Positions 9,395 to 20,361 of a stretch of DNA of 64,000 bases are shown one piece after another. The position numbers and the translations under genes were made by a program. Under the pieces are notes generated by a model that did no database searches, was not told the DNA's origin, and saw nothing but the letters and a program-made list of their open reading frames with translations. The first letter of the stretch is position 1. Each line of letters starts with the position of its first letter. This stretch comes from Synechococcus sp. SynAce01 (lineage in GTDB: Bacteria; Cyanobacteriota; Cyanobacteriia; PCC-6307; Cyanobiaceae): the NCBI RefSeq assembly GCF_001885215.1, contig NZ_CP018091.1, positions 2,666,001 through 2,730,000 of the forward strand, in the 5' to 3' direction.

Positions 9395-10081
9395 ATGCCC
9401 TCCCAGCCTCCCCGCTCCAACCGTGCCGGCGCCAAGATGCGACGCCTGAGCAACGCTTCCTCAATGCTGAAGGCCCTGGGACTGAGCCTCGGCTTGGGCA
9501 TGCTCCCGGCCCAGGCCCAGAACAAGCGGGCCCCCGCATGGGAAACGGTCGGTGCCGCCACGGCCCCGGCTCCGGAGGCTCCCTCCAGCCCCGCTGCAAC
9601 GTCAACGGCCATCCCGACAGCGCCGCCGGCCGTAGTGCCCACACAGGCCCTGCCCACCCCCACCGCGATCGCCGTTCCGATCAGCGAATCCAGAATCCTG
9701 CTGGCTCTCGGCCGGCGTGAGATCCGTCTGGAGCGCGATGGCAAGATCTACGGCCCCTGGCCCGTGGCGATCGGCGATCCCAAGACCCCCACACCCACGG
9801 GCACCTTTGCCGTGAAGAACAAGGTGGTCAATCCTCAGTACGCCAGCACCAGGACCGGCAAGGTCAACCCCACGGTTGGACCGAATGGACCACTCGGCGA
9901 TCGCTGGATCGGCTTCAAGACCCAGGGTCCCAACCAGTTCGGCATCCACGGCACGCCTTGGCCCACCTGGGTTGATCAGCGCGCCGCCGTCACCAATGGT
10001 TGCGTGAGGATGAAGCACGAACACGTGCGCAAGCTCTTCGACCTGGTGGATCTCGGCACCGCTGTTGTGATCACCCGCTGA
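9395..10081 (+). CDS. L,D-transpeptidase (YkuD domain), exported
   Basis: 228 aa. The N-terminus is a signal peptide (KALGLSLGLGMLPAQAQ), followed by a Pro/Ala/Thr-rich linker of about 60 residues and a C-terminal YkuD domain. The catalytic block is intact: GIHGTP, then NGCVRMKHEHVRKLF with the nucleophilic cysteine. The family forms 3-3 peptidoglycan crosslinks or anchors proteins in the periplasm. It is convergent with the ClC gene, 21 bases apart. Confidence 0.9.
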   Translation: MPSQPPRSNRAGAKMRRLSNASSMLKALGLSLGLGMLPAQAQNKRAPAWETVGAATAPAPEAPSSPAATSTAIPTAPPAVVPTQALPTPTAIAVPISESRILLALGRREIRLERDGKIYGPWPVAIGDPKTPTPTGTFAVKNKVVNPQYASTRTGKVNPTVGPNGPLGDRWIGFKTQGPNQFGIHGTPWPTWVDQRAAVTNGCVRMKHEHVRKLFDLVDLGTAVVITR

Positions 10082-10102
10082 TCAGGCTGTGATCGTCTGA
10101 AA

Positions 10103-12145
10103 TCATGCCGTCATCGCCTGATCAAGAACGGCCTGCCTGGCCAAAGCCCTGGCCAGGCTGTCACGGCAGGCCAGGCCGAGCAGGTCTTGCACCCGTAATC
10201 CTCCAGCTGGTAGGCCGTCAGGCAACTTGGCCCCAAACCTGCCGTTGATCCCTTCCTGCCACTCAAATACCGGTAGCTGACGCAGGCCATTGGGGCTGAG
10301 CTGATCCTCGAGTTCGGAGAGATTGGCCGTGCTTGGCAGCCAGATCAACTCGGAGCGACGGCAGCCGATCAAGTTGAGCTCCAGCTCTTCAGCCTCAGTC
10401 CCAGCAGCAGTACGCAGGGCCAGGGCCTGAGCCGTGATCGCCCGTTGCAGATCAGTGAGGGTCAGCAGGCCGACCACCCAGCCCTCCTGCTCGATCAACA
10501 GGCAATGGCCTCGCTGCTCAATCAGCCGGGCCAACGCGAGCTGCGGTGTCAGCGCGGCAGGCAGAACCAGGGGAAGATCCGGCTCCAGTGCCGCGCTGAT
10601 GGCCAGGGCCGACAGGCCGCGACGGCGCTGCTCCTCCTGAGGATCAGGGCCCAGCAATCCAGGGTCAGCCAGACCTAACCAGCGCTCCATCAACAGGGCA
10701 CTCAGTCCGGTGGCGGCCATCAGCGGCAGGACGATGCGGATGTCGTGGGTGAGCTCAAACAGCAACAGCAGGGCCGTGAGCGGTGCCCTGGCACTGCCGG
10801 CCAGCACAGCTGCCATGCCCACCATCGCGTAGGCCGGTGGTTCGGCAACGGCCCAATGCAGGCCGCTCTCGCCCAGCCACTGGCCATAGCAATTACCCAG
10901 CACGGCCCCAAGGAACAGGGAAGGAGCAAAGCCACCGCCGACAAAACCCGTGGCATTGCTGAGCCCGGTGGCCAGCAGCTTCACGACCAGCAAGGCCAGC
11001 AAGCTGGAGAGGGCAAGGCCGCTCTGAGTGCCGAGCAAGGCTTCGATCGTGTCGTAGCCAACCCCGAGCACCTGGGGAAAGCCCAGGGCCATTACTCCCA
11101 CCCCTAGCCCACCGAGGGCATTGAGCAACCAGGGATCGAGCCGTTCCAGCTGGCGTTGGACCGGCCCACTGCGGCCTGCCGCCAACAGGCTGACCAAGGC
11201 CCAGGACATCAGGCTGGCCAGCACCCCGAGGCCGAGGTAAAGCGGCAACTCCAACAGGGAGCGCACCTCATAGGCGGGCAGGCGAAATATCGGCTCATCG
11301 CCAAGGCACAGCTGGGTGATCAGGGAGGAACTCACTGCCGCCACCAGCACCGCGCGCAGGCTGGCCCGCCCTGGAATCGCGCCCGAGACCCCTTCAAAAG
11401 CGAAGAAAACGCCAGCGATCGGGGCCCGGAAGCCCGCCGCCAGCCCTGCCGCCAGGCCCGCTGCCACCAGAGCTTTCTGGGATTGCGGCGAGAGCGCTGC
11501 ACGCACACCCACCCAGAGGCCGATGTTGCCGCCGCCCTCAACACTCGGACCCTCAGGCCCGAGTGAGGCGCCACTGCCCAGGCTCAAGGCTGCTGTCACC
11601 AGCCGCAGAAACGGCAGCTTCGGTGCCGCCGGCACCAGACCATCAGCCATCGCCATCAAGCTGGGCAATCCTGGACCCAGGTCTTTGGCGCGTTGACGCA
11701 GGCCACCAACGAGCACCCCTCCCAGCATCGGCGCCACCAACACCGGCCACAAGCTCAGCCAGTTGAGAGCCTGGGGGACCGCCGGCTCCGCCAAAGGCGC
11801 CGGTGGAGGCGGCAGAAAGCCGATCCCACCGAGGCCGATCTGCAGTAACGCTTGGAGTGGCGTACTGGCTTCGGGGTCTGGACTGAAAACCTCGAGGGGG
11901 GCCGGCTTGGCTGCCAGTGTCCCCACCAGCCCCATCACCCCCTCGACCAGGCCGCCGAACAGGAACCGGTTGGTGAAGCCCAGCAGAACGTGAAAGCCCA
12001 CCACGGCAGCACCGCTGAGAACCCCCACGAGAGCCGCCCAAGCCAGCAGATTCCATTGGAAAGGAGCCGCCCTGAGCGGACCCTGAGCAGGGGCCTCTGC
12101 ACCCTCCTCGCCAGCCTCCTCAGTGACCGCGTCCGACGGTGGCAA
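10103..12145 (-). CDS. ClC-type chloride channel / H+ antiporter with CBS domains
   Basis: 680 aa if translation starts at the TTG at 12145, which overlaps the hemC 3' end by 26 bases; the open frame extends further without a better start. The ClC ion-path motifs are present: [15 protein letters not shown] (with the gating glutamate of the GxEGP motif) and [14 protein letters not shown]. About ten hydrophobic helices span residues 30-440. The C-terminal ~150 residues carry CBS-like sequence ([19 protein letters not shown]), suggesting nucleotide-dependent control. The start is uncertain. Confidence 0.87.
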   Translation of the reverse strand: MPPSDAVTEEAGEEGAEAPAQGPLRAAPFQWNLLAWAALVGVLSGAAVVGFHVLLGFTNRFLFGGLVEGVMGLVGTLAAKPAPLEVFSPDPEASTPLQALLQIGLGGIGFLPPPPAPLAEPAVPQALNWLSLWPVLVAPMLGGVLVGGLRQRAKDLGPGLPSLMAMADGLVPAAPKLPFLRLVTAALSLGSGASLGPEGPSVEGGGNIGLWVGVRAALSPQSQKALVAAGLAAGLAAGFRAPIAGVFFAFEGVSGAIPGRASLRAVLVAAVSSSLITQLCLGDEPIFRLPAYEVRSLLELPLYLGLGVLASLMSWALVSLLAAGRSGPVQRQLERLDPWLLNALGGLGVGVMALGFPQVLGVGYDTIEALLGTQSGLALSSLLALLVVKLLATGLSNATGFVGGGFAPSLFLGAVLGNCYGQWLGESGLHWAVAEPPAYAMVGMAAVLAGSARAPLTALLLLFELTHDIRIVLPLMAATGLSALLMERWLGLADPGLLGPDPQEEQRRRGLSALAISAALEPDLPLVLPAALTPQLALARLIEQRGHCLLIEQEGWVVGLLTLTDLQRAITAQALALRTAAGTEAEELELNLIGCRRSELIWLPSTANLSELEDQLSPNGLRQLPVFEWQEGINGRFGAKLPDGLPAGGLRVQDLLGLACRDSLARALARQAVLDQAMTA

Positions 12146-13073
12146 AGATGTCCTCCAGGATCTCTCCTGCTCCCTGGGAGCGCAGGCGCTTGGCCAGGTC
12201 GATCCCGATCGCTTCTGGTTCGATGGCTGCGCCGCGAGCCTGATCACGGATCAGGCGCTGGCCATCGAGGCTGGCCACCATGCCGGTGAGCACGAGCTGC
12301 TCGCCCTCAAAGCTGGTGTTCACGCCAATCGGCACCTGACAACCCCCTTCCAACTGGCGCAGAAAGGCCCTCTCCGCCAGGCAGCGGCGGGAGGATGGCG
12401 TGTGCTCCAACGCCTTGAGCTGGCTGATCACGCGGTCATCGCCATGGCGGCACTCGATACCGAGGGCTCCCTGGCCAACGGCATGCAAGGAAATGGAGGG
12501 GTCGATCCGTTCATGGATGCGCGCCGTCAAACCGAGGCGTCCCAGGCCCGCCGCCGCCAGGATCAGGCAGTCGTACTGGCCGGCATCGAGTTTCTCCAGC
12601 CGGGTGATGACATTGCCACGCACATCCTTGAACACAAGATGGGGAAAGTGGTGACGGAGTTGGGCCAAGCGGCGCAGGGAGCTGCTGCCCACCACACTGC
12701 CTTCGGGCAGTGTGGCCAGGGTCTTGTCCTGATGCTTGGCGTGGACCACAAGGGCATCGGCCGGATCTTCCCGTTCGGTGATACAGCCAAGGATCAAACC
12801 TTCAGGCAGGTTCGTGGGCAGGTCCTTGAGGCTGTGGACAGCAATATCAGCCCGATCGAGCAGCATCTGGGCCTCCAGTTCCTTGGTGAACAGGCCCTTG
12901 TCGCCGATCTTCGCCAAAGCGACATCGAGAATCTTGTCGCCTTGGGTCGCCATCGCCTCGACGCTGATCTCCAGGTCGGGGTGAGCCTTGGCCAGTTCAT
13001 CGCGCACCCAATGGGTCTGCACCATCGCCAACTGGCTGCGGCGGGTGGCGATGCGCAATGTGGAGCCAGCCAT
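12120..13073 (-). CDS. hemC: Porphobilinogen deaminase (hydroxymethylbilane synthase)
   Basis: 317 aa enzyme polymerising four porphobilinogens to hydroxymethylbilane in haem and chlorophyll synthesis. Catalytic aspartate context [11 protein letters not shown] is near residue 82, and the dipyrromethane-cofactor cysteine is in EGGCQVPIG near residue 240. The ATG at 13073 is preferred to the TTG immediately before it. It overlaps the downstream ClC gene by 26 bases. In marine picocyanobacteria hemC usually sits close to rpoD and priA; here ClC follows it and three further genes separate it from rpoD. Confidence 0.96.
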   Translation of the reverse strand: MAGSTLRIATRRSQLAMVQTHWVRDELAKAHPDLEISVEAMATQGDKILDVALAKIGDKGLFTKELEAQMLLDRADIAVHSLKDLPTNLPEGLILGCITEREDPADALVVHAKHQDKTLATLPEGSVVGSSSLRRLAQLRHHFPHLVFKDVRGNVITRLEKLDAGQYDCLILAAAGLGRLGLTARIHERIDPSISLHAVGQGALGIECRHGDDRVISQLKALEHTPSSRRCLAERAFLRQLEGGCQVPIGVNTSFEGEQLVLTGMVASLDGQRLIRDQARGAAIEPEAIGIDLAKRLRSQGAGEILEDIFATVGRGH

Positions 13074-13169
13074 CAAGTTCAGTCCTCGAACCGGCCACAG
13101 GGCCGCTCAACACCCGTCAAGCCTAAGGACCGATGGGCCTCGGCCTGCTGGACCGCTTCAAGATCGTGA

Positions 13170-13568
13170 TCAGCCAAAGAAATCGAGGGGAAAAGGCCCC
13201 CAGGTGCCCTCAGCCGCTGAATCGTCCGGCTGGTGTCCGGTGATCAACAAGCCCTCACCAAGGCCGGTTTCGCTGCGCAGCCGATAGAGGCCCGTCGCTT
13301 GATTCCCCTTGAGAAAAACCGGACCCGCAGCGGGCTCGTCGCCATCTACCACCAGGGGGGACCAGCCCAGGGCCTGTTGGCAGGAGCCGAGGGCCTTCAC
13401 CGCGGCCGTCGTCGATGGGGCCATCACCCCAATGGTGAACCAGGCACAACCGGCCAGGCGGGCCGCCAGCTCCTCGCTCAGACGCTGCCGTTGCGGGGCC
13501 TCAAGCATTGGAGCTGTGCGCAGGCCGCAGAGAGCGGAAAGGGAGTCAAGGCTGGGGGAGGTGGTCAA
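13170..13568 (-). CDS. DUF1824 family protein
   Basis: 132 aa small cyanobacterial protein recognised by an LSALCGLRTAPMLEAP start and a GTWGPFPLDFFG end, typical of DUF1824; function unknown. The start is TTG at 13568, forming a four-base TTGA overlap with the stop of the PAP2 phosphatase, so translation is probably coupled. It is the last gene of the GT39-PAP2-DUF1824 set. Confidence 0.75.
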   Translation of the reverse strand: MTTSPSLDSLSALCGLRTAPMLEAPQRQRLSEELAARLAGCAWFTIGVMAPSTTAAVKALGSCQQALGWSPLVVDGDEPAAGPVFLKGNQATGLYRLRSETGLGEGLLITGHQPDDSAAEGTWGPFPLDFFG

Positions 13569-14233
13569 AGCGGAATGCCGCGGTTCCGTTCACTCTGGCT
13601 GGCCAGGCTGACCTTCCAACCGGTTAGGCAGATGGTCAGCCAGATGAAGCCCACTGCAGCGCCAGCGACGATGTCGGTGAACCAGTGGACACGGCAGTAG
13701 AGGGTGCTGATCCAGATCAAAGCGACCCAAAGGGTGGATCCCAGGTAGAGCGGCTGGCGCAGGTGGGGATAACGCTTCGAGAGAATCGCGCACATCAGGA
13801 AATAAAACACCACCGCCCCGGCCGCATGGCCACTGGGGAAACTGCGGCCACTCACCTCCACCAACCGGCCGAGGGGCCGGGCGCGATCGAACAGAGGCTT
13901 CAACCATTGATCGACGATCAAAAGGATTCCCGCCGTACCGATCGCCAGCCAGGTCAGATCGTTCCAGGCCCTCTTCAGGCTCAGGAACAGCAAGGAAGCC
14001 ATCACCAGCAAAGCCGTGACCCGGGTTCCACTGACCTGATACACCACCACAAGAAATCTGCCCAGGGGGGCGGGGATGGCGTCACCCAGCCAAAGAAGAA
14101 CGGCTTCATCGGCCTCCGGGCTTTTGTCGTTGCCGATCGTCAGCTCAATCGCGATGACAACGGCCATGGCCGCCAGACAGGCCAGCAGCCGCCACGGCCC
14201 TAGGCAGCGGAACCAACGACGGAGGCCGCTCAA
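13565..14233 (-). CDS. PAP2 superfamily membrane phosphatase
   Basis: 222 aa from the TTG at 14233, which overlaps the upstream stop as TTGA; a GTG at 14275 would add 14 residues. The three PAP2 phosphatase motifs are present: KPLFDRARP, SFPSGHA, and RVHWFTD with the catalytic histidine. There are about six membrane helices. The family dephosphorylates lipid phosphates such as undecaprenyl diphosphate or phosphatidate. Its coupling to a GT39 glycosyltransferase suggests work on polyprenyl-linked sugars in the envelope (inference). Confidence 0.88.
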   Translation of the reverse strand: MSGLRRWFRCLGPWRLLACLAAMAVVIAIELTIGNDKSPEADEAVLLWLGDAIPAPLGRFLVVVYQVSGTRVTALLVMASLLFLSLKRAWNDLTWLAIGTAGILLIVDQWLKPLFDRARPLGRLVEVSGRSFPSGHAAGAVVFYFLMCAILSKRYPHLRQPLYLGSTLWVALIWISTLYCRVHWFTDIVAGAAVGFIWLTICLTGWKVSLASQSERNRGIPL

Positions 14234-16152
14234 GGCTGGGACCGACCTGCCAGATCGGCACGGTTCACACGCCACAAGCGGTGGTTGCCGCGATCCGCGA
14301 TGGCTTGAACAGAGGAGGGATCAAGGTCGAAACGGCGCAGATTGCGTTCTTCTCCGAATAACAAAACAGTGGAAGCAGCAGCGCTTTCAGCCGATCCAGC
14401 AGAGGTGGCATCTGGGCTGCGGCTGTTGTCATTCACGCTGTTGTCATTCCCACTGTTGCTAGGTCCACTGCTGTTGCTCCCACTCGTTTTGTTCCTGCTG
14501 GTGTCGTCGTCGCGCAGGTGCTCTCTTGCCCCTTGGACACTGTCAAAGAAGCTCACAGGTTGCTTGCTGTAATACACAACGCTGTATCGCATATAGCCGA
14601 TCACAAGCAGTTCTTCGTTGGGCTCTGACACCTGTCCAGCCAGCACCGCCAGATCTTTGAGCGGTTGTTGGCGCTGGGCCTGCATTAAGGGAGCCAGGCC
14701 TGGCACCACCAGCAGCAGCAGGCCGGCGAAGCCCAGCAGATTCGGGGCCCAGAAACAGCGCGGCGACCCTTTTTGAACCAGTAGAGAAAAGAACCCAACA
14801 GCAGCGACAGCCAACACGAGCGCGAGCACCAGTGGCAGGCCTGAGCTCTCCAGAGCCTGGGCGAAATCCGGGTAGGCCGGATCGGTGGCCGCCCAGCGTG
14901 GTGCAAAGGCAGCGGCAATCGCCATCACCGCGAGCACCAAGGCATTGAAGCTGCCCATCCAGCGCTGGGGCCAATCAGGGCCAATGGCCCTTGGCGGTGA
15001 CCCGCGCAAGGGGATCCAATACAGGCTGATCAGCAGCGCTCCTGCAGGCACCAGCGGCAGGATGTAGCCAGCCAATTTAGTGGCGGCGGCGGAGAAGAAC
15101 AACAACACCACCAGGAACCAGACCAGGCAGAACGGGGCCAACTGGGAAGCTCTGGGCTGCTTGCGCCACCAGCCCAGCCGCCAGTAGCCGAGCCTGGCGA
15201 CGGCCAGGGGCCAATAGAACGACCAGGGCAGCAGCAGCAGCAGGCACCAAGGCAGATAGAAGTACCAAGGCCCGGCGTGGCCGTACAGCACGGAGGTGTA
15301 ACGCTCCAGATTGCTGAAACCGAAAAAACCACCCAGAAAGGCCATGCCATGGGCTTGGGCAGCCAGCGCGTACCAAGGGGTGGCCACAGCAAAGAAAAGC
15401 AGGGCCATCGCCAGCATCGGCATCTGGCGCAGCACGACCCATAACTGCCCCTGCAGCAGCAGAAACACCACAATCACCAGACCTGGCAGCACCAGCCCTA
15501 CGGGCCCCTTGGCCAGCACCGCAATGGCGCTGAACACTGGCATGGCGACATAACCCAGCCGGCGCAACCAGGGCCGTTCCTGTTGGCTGTAACTGAGGAA
15601 GAAACCAAATAAACTGAGGCTTATCGCGCTCGCCAGGAACATGTCGGTCACCGAGCTGCGGCCCCAACCCACCCAACCAGGATTGAGGGCCAACACGGCG
15701 GCAGCAAGCCAGGCCCGTCGCCAGCGTTGCCCGCTTGCCTCGTCGGGCCCAGCGATGGTCAGGAGCAGACCAAAGCCAGCTAACACAACAGAACTTGCAG
15801 CCAGGGCCACCGGTAGCCGGGCTGCCCATTCCGACACTCCGAAGATTCGGAAACTGAGACCCACCATCCAGTAGCCCCAGACGGGATAGTCAAAGAAGAG
15901 CTCGTTGTTCCAGTAAGGGGTAACCCAGTCGTTGCGCAGCATCATCTGATGCCCGACTTCAACGAACAGGGCTTCGGTTTTGTCCATCAGGCTGAGGGTG
16001 CCCAGATGGTTGAAGAAAGCCAGCCAGCAGAGCAACCCCAGCCCCACAAGGCTGATCACAGCCAACCGCCAGGGAGATCTGCCCAGCGACGATCTCGACT
16101 TCAGCACAGACGCCTGGACATCATTCAAACGATGATCACGCAGATGAACCAT
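14230..16152 (-). CDS. GT39-type (ArnT/PMT-like) membrane glycosyltransferase
   Basis: 640 aa with about 11-12 predicted membrane helices. The N-terminal DKTEALFVEVGHQM and NNELFFDYPVWGYW segments match the first periplasmic loop of ArnT-like transferases, which move a sugar from a polyprenyl phosphate donor to lipid A, protein or glycan. The ATG at 16152 was chosen over a TTG at 16188. The C-terminal soluble part holds an unusual Ser/Asn/Gly segment built from 15-bp repeats (about residues 555-600). It lies 53 bases downstream of rpoD. Acceptor unknown. Confidence 0.83.
   Translation of the reverse strand: MVHLRDHRLNDVQASVLKSRSSLGRSPWRLAVISLVGLGLLCWLAFFNHLGTLSLMDKTEALFVEVGHQMMLRNDWVTPYWNNELFFDYPVWGYWMVGLSFRIFGVSEWAARLPVALAASSVVLAGFGLLLTIAGPDEASGQRWRRAWLAAAVLALNPGWVGWGRSSVTDMFLASAISLSLFGFFLSYSQQERPWLRRLGYVAMPVFSAIAVLAKGPVGLVLPGLVIVVFLLLQGQLWVVLRQMPMLAMALLFFAVATPWYALAAQAHGMAFLGGFFGFSNLERYTSVLYGHAGPWYFYLPWCLLLLLPWSFYWPLAVARLGYWRLGWWRKQPRASQLAPFCLVWFLVVLLFFSAAATKLAGYILPLVPAGALLISLYWIPLRGSPPRAIGPDWPQRWMGSFNALVLAVMAIAAAFAPRWAATDPAYPDFAQALESSGLPLVLALVLAVAAVGFFSLLVQKGSPRCFWAPNLLGFAGLLLLVVPGLAPLMQAQRQQPLKDLAVLAGQVSEPNEELLVIGYMRYSVVYYSKQPVSFFDSVQGAREHLRDDDTSRNKTSGSNSSGPSNSGNDNSVNDNSRSPDATSAGSAESAAASTVLLFGEERNLRRFDLDPSSVQAIADRGNHRLWRVNRADLAGRSQP
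14423..14482 (-). repeat. Four in-frame 15-bp tandem repeats in the GT39 gene
   Basis: Units at 14468-14482, 14453-14467, 14438-14452 and 14423-14437 encode, in reading order, GSNSS, GPSNS, GNDNS and VNDNS. The last two units differ at only three bases. The array lies in a Ser/Asn-rich, probably disordered loop near the C-terminus. Confidence 0.85.
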
Positions 16153-16205
16153 CCCGACCGGGTCATGGATTGGGGGGGAGGCTACCAAGCAGTGAGACCA
16201 AGGTC

Positions 16206-17672
<1,467 letters not shown>

Positions 17673-18081
17673 AAGAACAACAGAAGAAAGTAGAGGCGGG
17701 AGGGAGAAAGGGGGAAGGAAACGCCGGCGAGGTGGTTTCGAAGTGCTTCTTCACGGCAACGACGCACCAAGGCTGGGGAAGGCATCAGTAGAGACACTCC
17801 CGGTCCGTCAACAGATAGAGATTGAAACGGGACCGTCGGCCTCTCAGAACACAATCAACCAGACCAAACGACAAGGATCGACACGGATGCCAATGCAGGG
17901 TTGTCAGGGGAGGTCGCAGACTGGGAGGCTGGATGGAGGGTGACTCCAGTCGCTGCTCACTTCAAGTCTTCCCACTGGACGGAACACTGCCGGATCCGAC
18001 TGCAGCTTCATCAACTGCTCAACACCCTCATTCTAAGAAAACTGTTTGGGGTTTGCAAGGAAACGAGCGGATGCGACCACG
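17673..18081. promoter_or_regulatory. 409-base divergent region between rpoD and priA
   Basis: No convincing gene is seen. The region must hold the promoters of rpoD (minus) and priA (plus). A TTGACG hexamer lies on the minus strand at 17806-17811, about 135 bases before the rpoD start, followed 15 bases later by TACTGA, a weak -35/-10 candidate. The 70 bases before rpoD are purine-rich on the plus strand (runs of GGGAG/GAAAG). No hairpin or tRNA was found. Confidence 0.4.
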
Positions 18082-20361
18082 GTGATTCAAGAACTGACAT
18101 GCTCCCAGGTGTGGCTGGAGGCAGGCCCGGAGGGCCGTGTTTTCACCTACACCAACCCCCAGAACCTTGTTCTGGCAGTGGGTGATCTGGTCAGGGTCCG
18201 CTTACGGGGCCGCCGGCACATCGGCCTGATCGTCGAAACCCCGGTCGCCTTTCCCCAGAACATCGACCCGATCAAGTTGTTGCCAATCGAGGCGATCCAG
18301 CAGAGCGGTGCCGCCGATCCCAGCTGGCAAGAGGTGCTCCAGCAGGTGGCCTCTGACTGCCACACCAGTCTGTTCAAGACGCTCAAGACAGCCTTGCCAC
18401 CGGGTTGGCTTGGCCAGCGCCCCGCCTCCGCCCAGGGAGCAACGCCTGAGCGCCAATGGGTGGCACTGCTGGCCGGTGGGGCCATTGCGGAGGCTCGAAC
18501 AGCACGTCAGCGAGCCTTGCTCGAACGTTTGGCCCTTCAAGACGGTGGCGGGGCCTGGTTGCAGGCGGTGGTGACGCAGTGGGGATTCAGCCGTTCGCTG
18601 GTCCAGGGGCTGGCCACACGATCGGTGCTTCAGCTGAGCCGACGGCCTGCCCCAGTAGCACCACGACAGGCCAGCACGCTGTCCGAGCCCGGCATGGCTA
18701 GGGGCCTGGAGCCCCCTCGCCAACTGAACCTGGCCCAGGCCCAGGCCCTCGCCCAGATTCTCTCCTCAGCAGACGATGCCGAACTGCTGCTCTGGGGTGT
18801 CACTGGTTCGGGCAAAACCGAGGTGTATCTCCAGGCTGCGGCGGCCTGCCTGGAGGAGGGCCGCAGCGCCCTGCTGTTGACCCCGGAGATCGGCCTGATC
18901 CCCCAGCTGATCGACCGCTGCCTGGCCCGCTTCGGCGACCGGGTTCTCGGCTATCACAGCGGTCTCAGCGATGCTGAGCGGATCAGGGTCTGGAGGCGCT
19001 GCCAGGGAACAGCGCAGCAGGCCGGCCCGCTGCTGGTGGTCGGCACCCGTTCCGCCATCTTTTTGCCCCTGGCCCCTCTCGGTCTGATCGTGCTGGACGA
19101 GGAGCACGACAGCTCCTACAAGCAGGAGGCTCCGATGCCCTGCTATCACGCCAGGACGGTGGCCAGGCGCCGAGCCGCCAGCGGCCCGGCAAGGCTGCTG
19201 CTCGGCAGCGCCACCCCCTCCATCGAAACCTGGCTGCGCTGCCAGGCGGGGCCAGGTGAACGTCAACCCCAGACCGGGCTGTTGCGGCTGCCCGAGAGGA
19301 TCAGCGGCCAGACCGCGGCCCCGGTGCGGGTGGTCGACATGCGCCTGGAGCTGGCCGATGGCCACCGGCGCCTGATCAGCCGGGCGCTGAAGGGCCGGCT
19401 CGATCGGCTCAAGCAAGTGGGTGAGCAGGCGGTGGTGCTCGTGCCCCGGCGGGGCTACAGCAGTTTCCTGAGTTGCCGCAGCTGCGGGGAGGTGGTGCAG
19501 TGTCCGCACTGCGATGTCTCGCTCACCGTCCATCGCCACCGCGATGGTCTGGAGTGGTTGCGCTGTCACTGGTGCGGCCACCGCCAGCAGCCAAGCGAGC
19601 GCTGCAGTCACTGCGGCTCCACTGCCTTCAAGCCATTCGGCGCGGGAACCCAGCGGGTGATCGAGCAACTGGAAACGGAGCTCGAAGGGCTACGCCTGCT
19701 GCGCTTCGATCGCGATACCACCCGGGGACGGGATGGACACCGACGCCTGCTGGCACAGTTCGCCGCTGGCGAAGCCGATGTGCTGGTGGGAACCCAGATG
19801 CTCACCAAGGGGATCGACCTGCCGCGGGTGACCCTGGCGGCGGTGCTGGCGGCCGATGGCCTGTTGCATCGCCCCGATCTGCGGGCCGGAGAACAATGCC
19901 TGCAGGTGTTGCTGCAACTGGCCGGCCGCGCCGGCCGTGGCGAACGCCCCGGCGAAGTGATCGTCCAGACCTATTCCCCCGATCATCCCGTGATCCGCCA
20001 TCTGATCGATGGCCGCTACGACCACTACCTCACAGGCGAACTCCAGCAGCGCCGGGCGGCCTCTCTGGTGCCCTTCAGCCGCGCCTGCCTGCTGCGGCTC
20101 TCCGGTACCACGGCCACCACCACGGCCACCGCCGCTGCCAGCCTGGCCGAGCGGATCCGGGGTGACCTGGAGTCCGCCGGTTGGCTCCTGGTCGGACCAG
20201 CCCCGGCACCGGTGGCGCGGGTGGCCGGCCGCCATCGCTGGCAGATCCTGCTGCACGGCCCCGCCGGCAGCCTGTTGCCATTACCAGCGGAAGCTGATCT
20301 GCGCTCAGGGCTCGATCGCCAGGTGAACCTCAGCATTGATCCCGACCCACTGGAGCTCTAA
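18082..20361 (+). CDS. priA: Primosomal protein N' (replication restart helicase)
   Basis: 759 aa from the GTG at 18082 (a TTG at 18046 would add 12 residues). Walker A is GVTGSGKTEVY at about residue 238, and the helicase box II is DEEHD. Eight cysteines in CxxC pairs form the two zinc sites (CRSCG, CPHC, CHWC, CSHC) between residues about 470 and 520. PriA reloads the replisome at stalled forks. The 3' end overlaps the convergent DUF3153 gene by four bases (20358-20361). Confidence 0.95.
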   Translation: MIQELTCSQVWLEAGPEGRVFTYTNPQNLVLAVGDLVRVRLRGRRHIGLIVETPVAFPQNIDPIKLLPIEAIQQSGAADPSWQEVLQQVASDCHTSLFKTLKTALPPGWLGQRPASAQGATPERQWVALLAGGAIAEARTARQRALLERLALQDGGGAWLQAVVTQWGFSRSLVQGLATRSVLQLSRRPAPVAPRQASTLSEPGMARGLEPPRQLNLAQAQALAQILSSADDAELLLWGVTGSGKTEVYLQAAAACLEEGRSALLLTPEIGLIPQLIDRCLARFGDRVLGYHSGLSDAERIRVWRRCQGTAQQAGPLLVVGTRSAIFLPLAPLGLIVLDEEHDSSYKQEAPMPCYHARTVARRRAASGPARLLLGSATPSIETWLRCQAGPGERQPQTGLLRLPERISGQTAAPVRVVDMRLELADGHRRLISRALKGRLDRLKQVGEQAVVLVPRRGYSSFLSCRSCGEVVQCPHCDVSLTVHRHRDGLEWLRCHWCGHRQQPSERCSHCGSTAFKPFGAGTQRVIEQLETELEGLRLLRFDRDTTRGRDGHRRLLAQFAAGEADVLVGTQMLTKGIDLPRVTLAAVLAADGLLHRPDLRAGEQCLQVLLQLAGRAGRGERPGEVIVQTYSPDHPVIRHLIDGRYDHYLTGELQQRRAASLVPFSRACLLRLSGTTATTTATAAASLAERIRGDLESAGWLLVGPAPAPVARVAGRHRWQILLHGPAGSLLPLPAEADLRSGLDRQVNLSIDPDPLEL

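Noticed and set aside
10079-10124. TGATCAGGC / GCCTGATCA inverted repeat between the L,D-transpeptidase and ClC genes
   Set aside because: The arms are nine bases but separated by 28 bases with no U-tract; a chance match at stop codons is as likely as a bidirectional terminator.
12123-13169. Long open frame antisense to hemC (348 codons)
   Set aside because: It mirrors hemC codons in a high-GC genome; the hemC motifs on the other strand are unambiguous.
16153-16205. Short AGAC/GTCT hairpin after the rpoD stop as a terminator
   Set aside because: The stem is only four to five pairs with a tiny loop and no U-tract.
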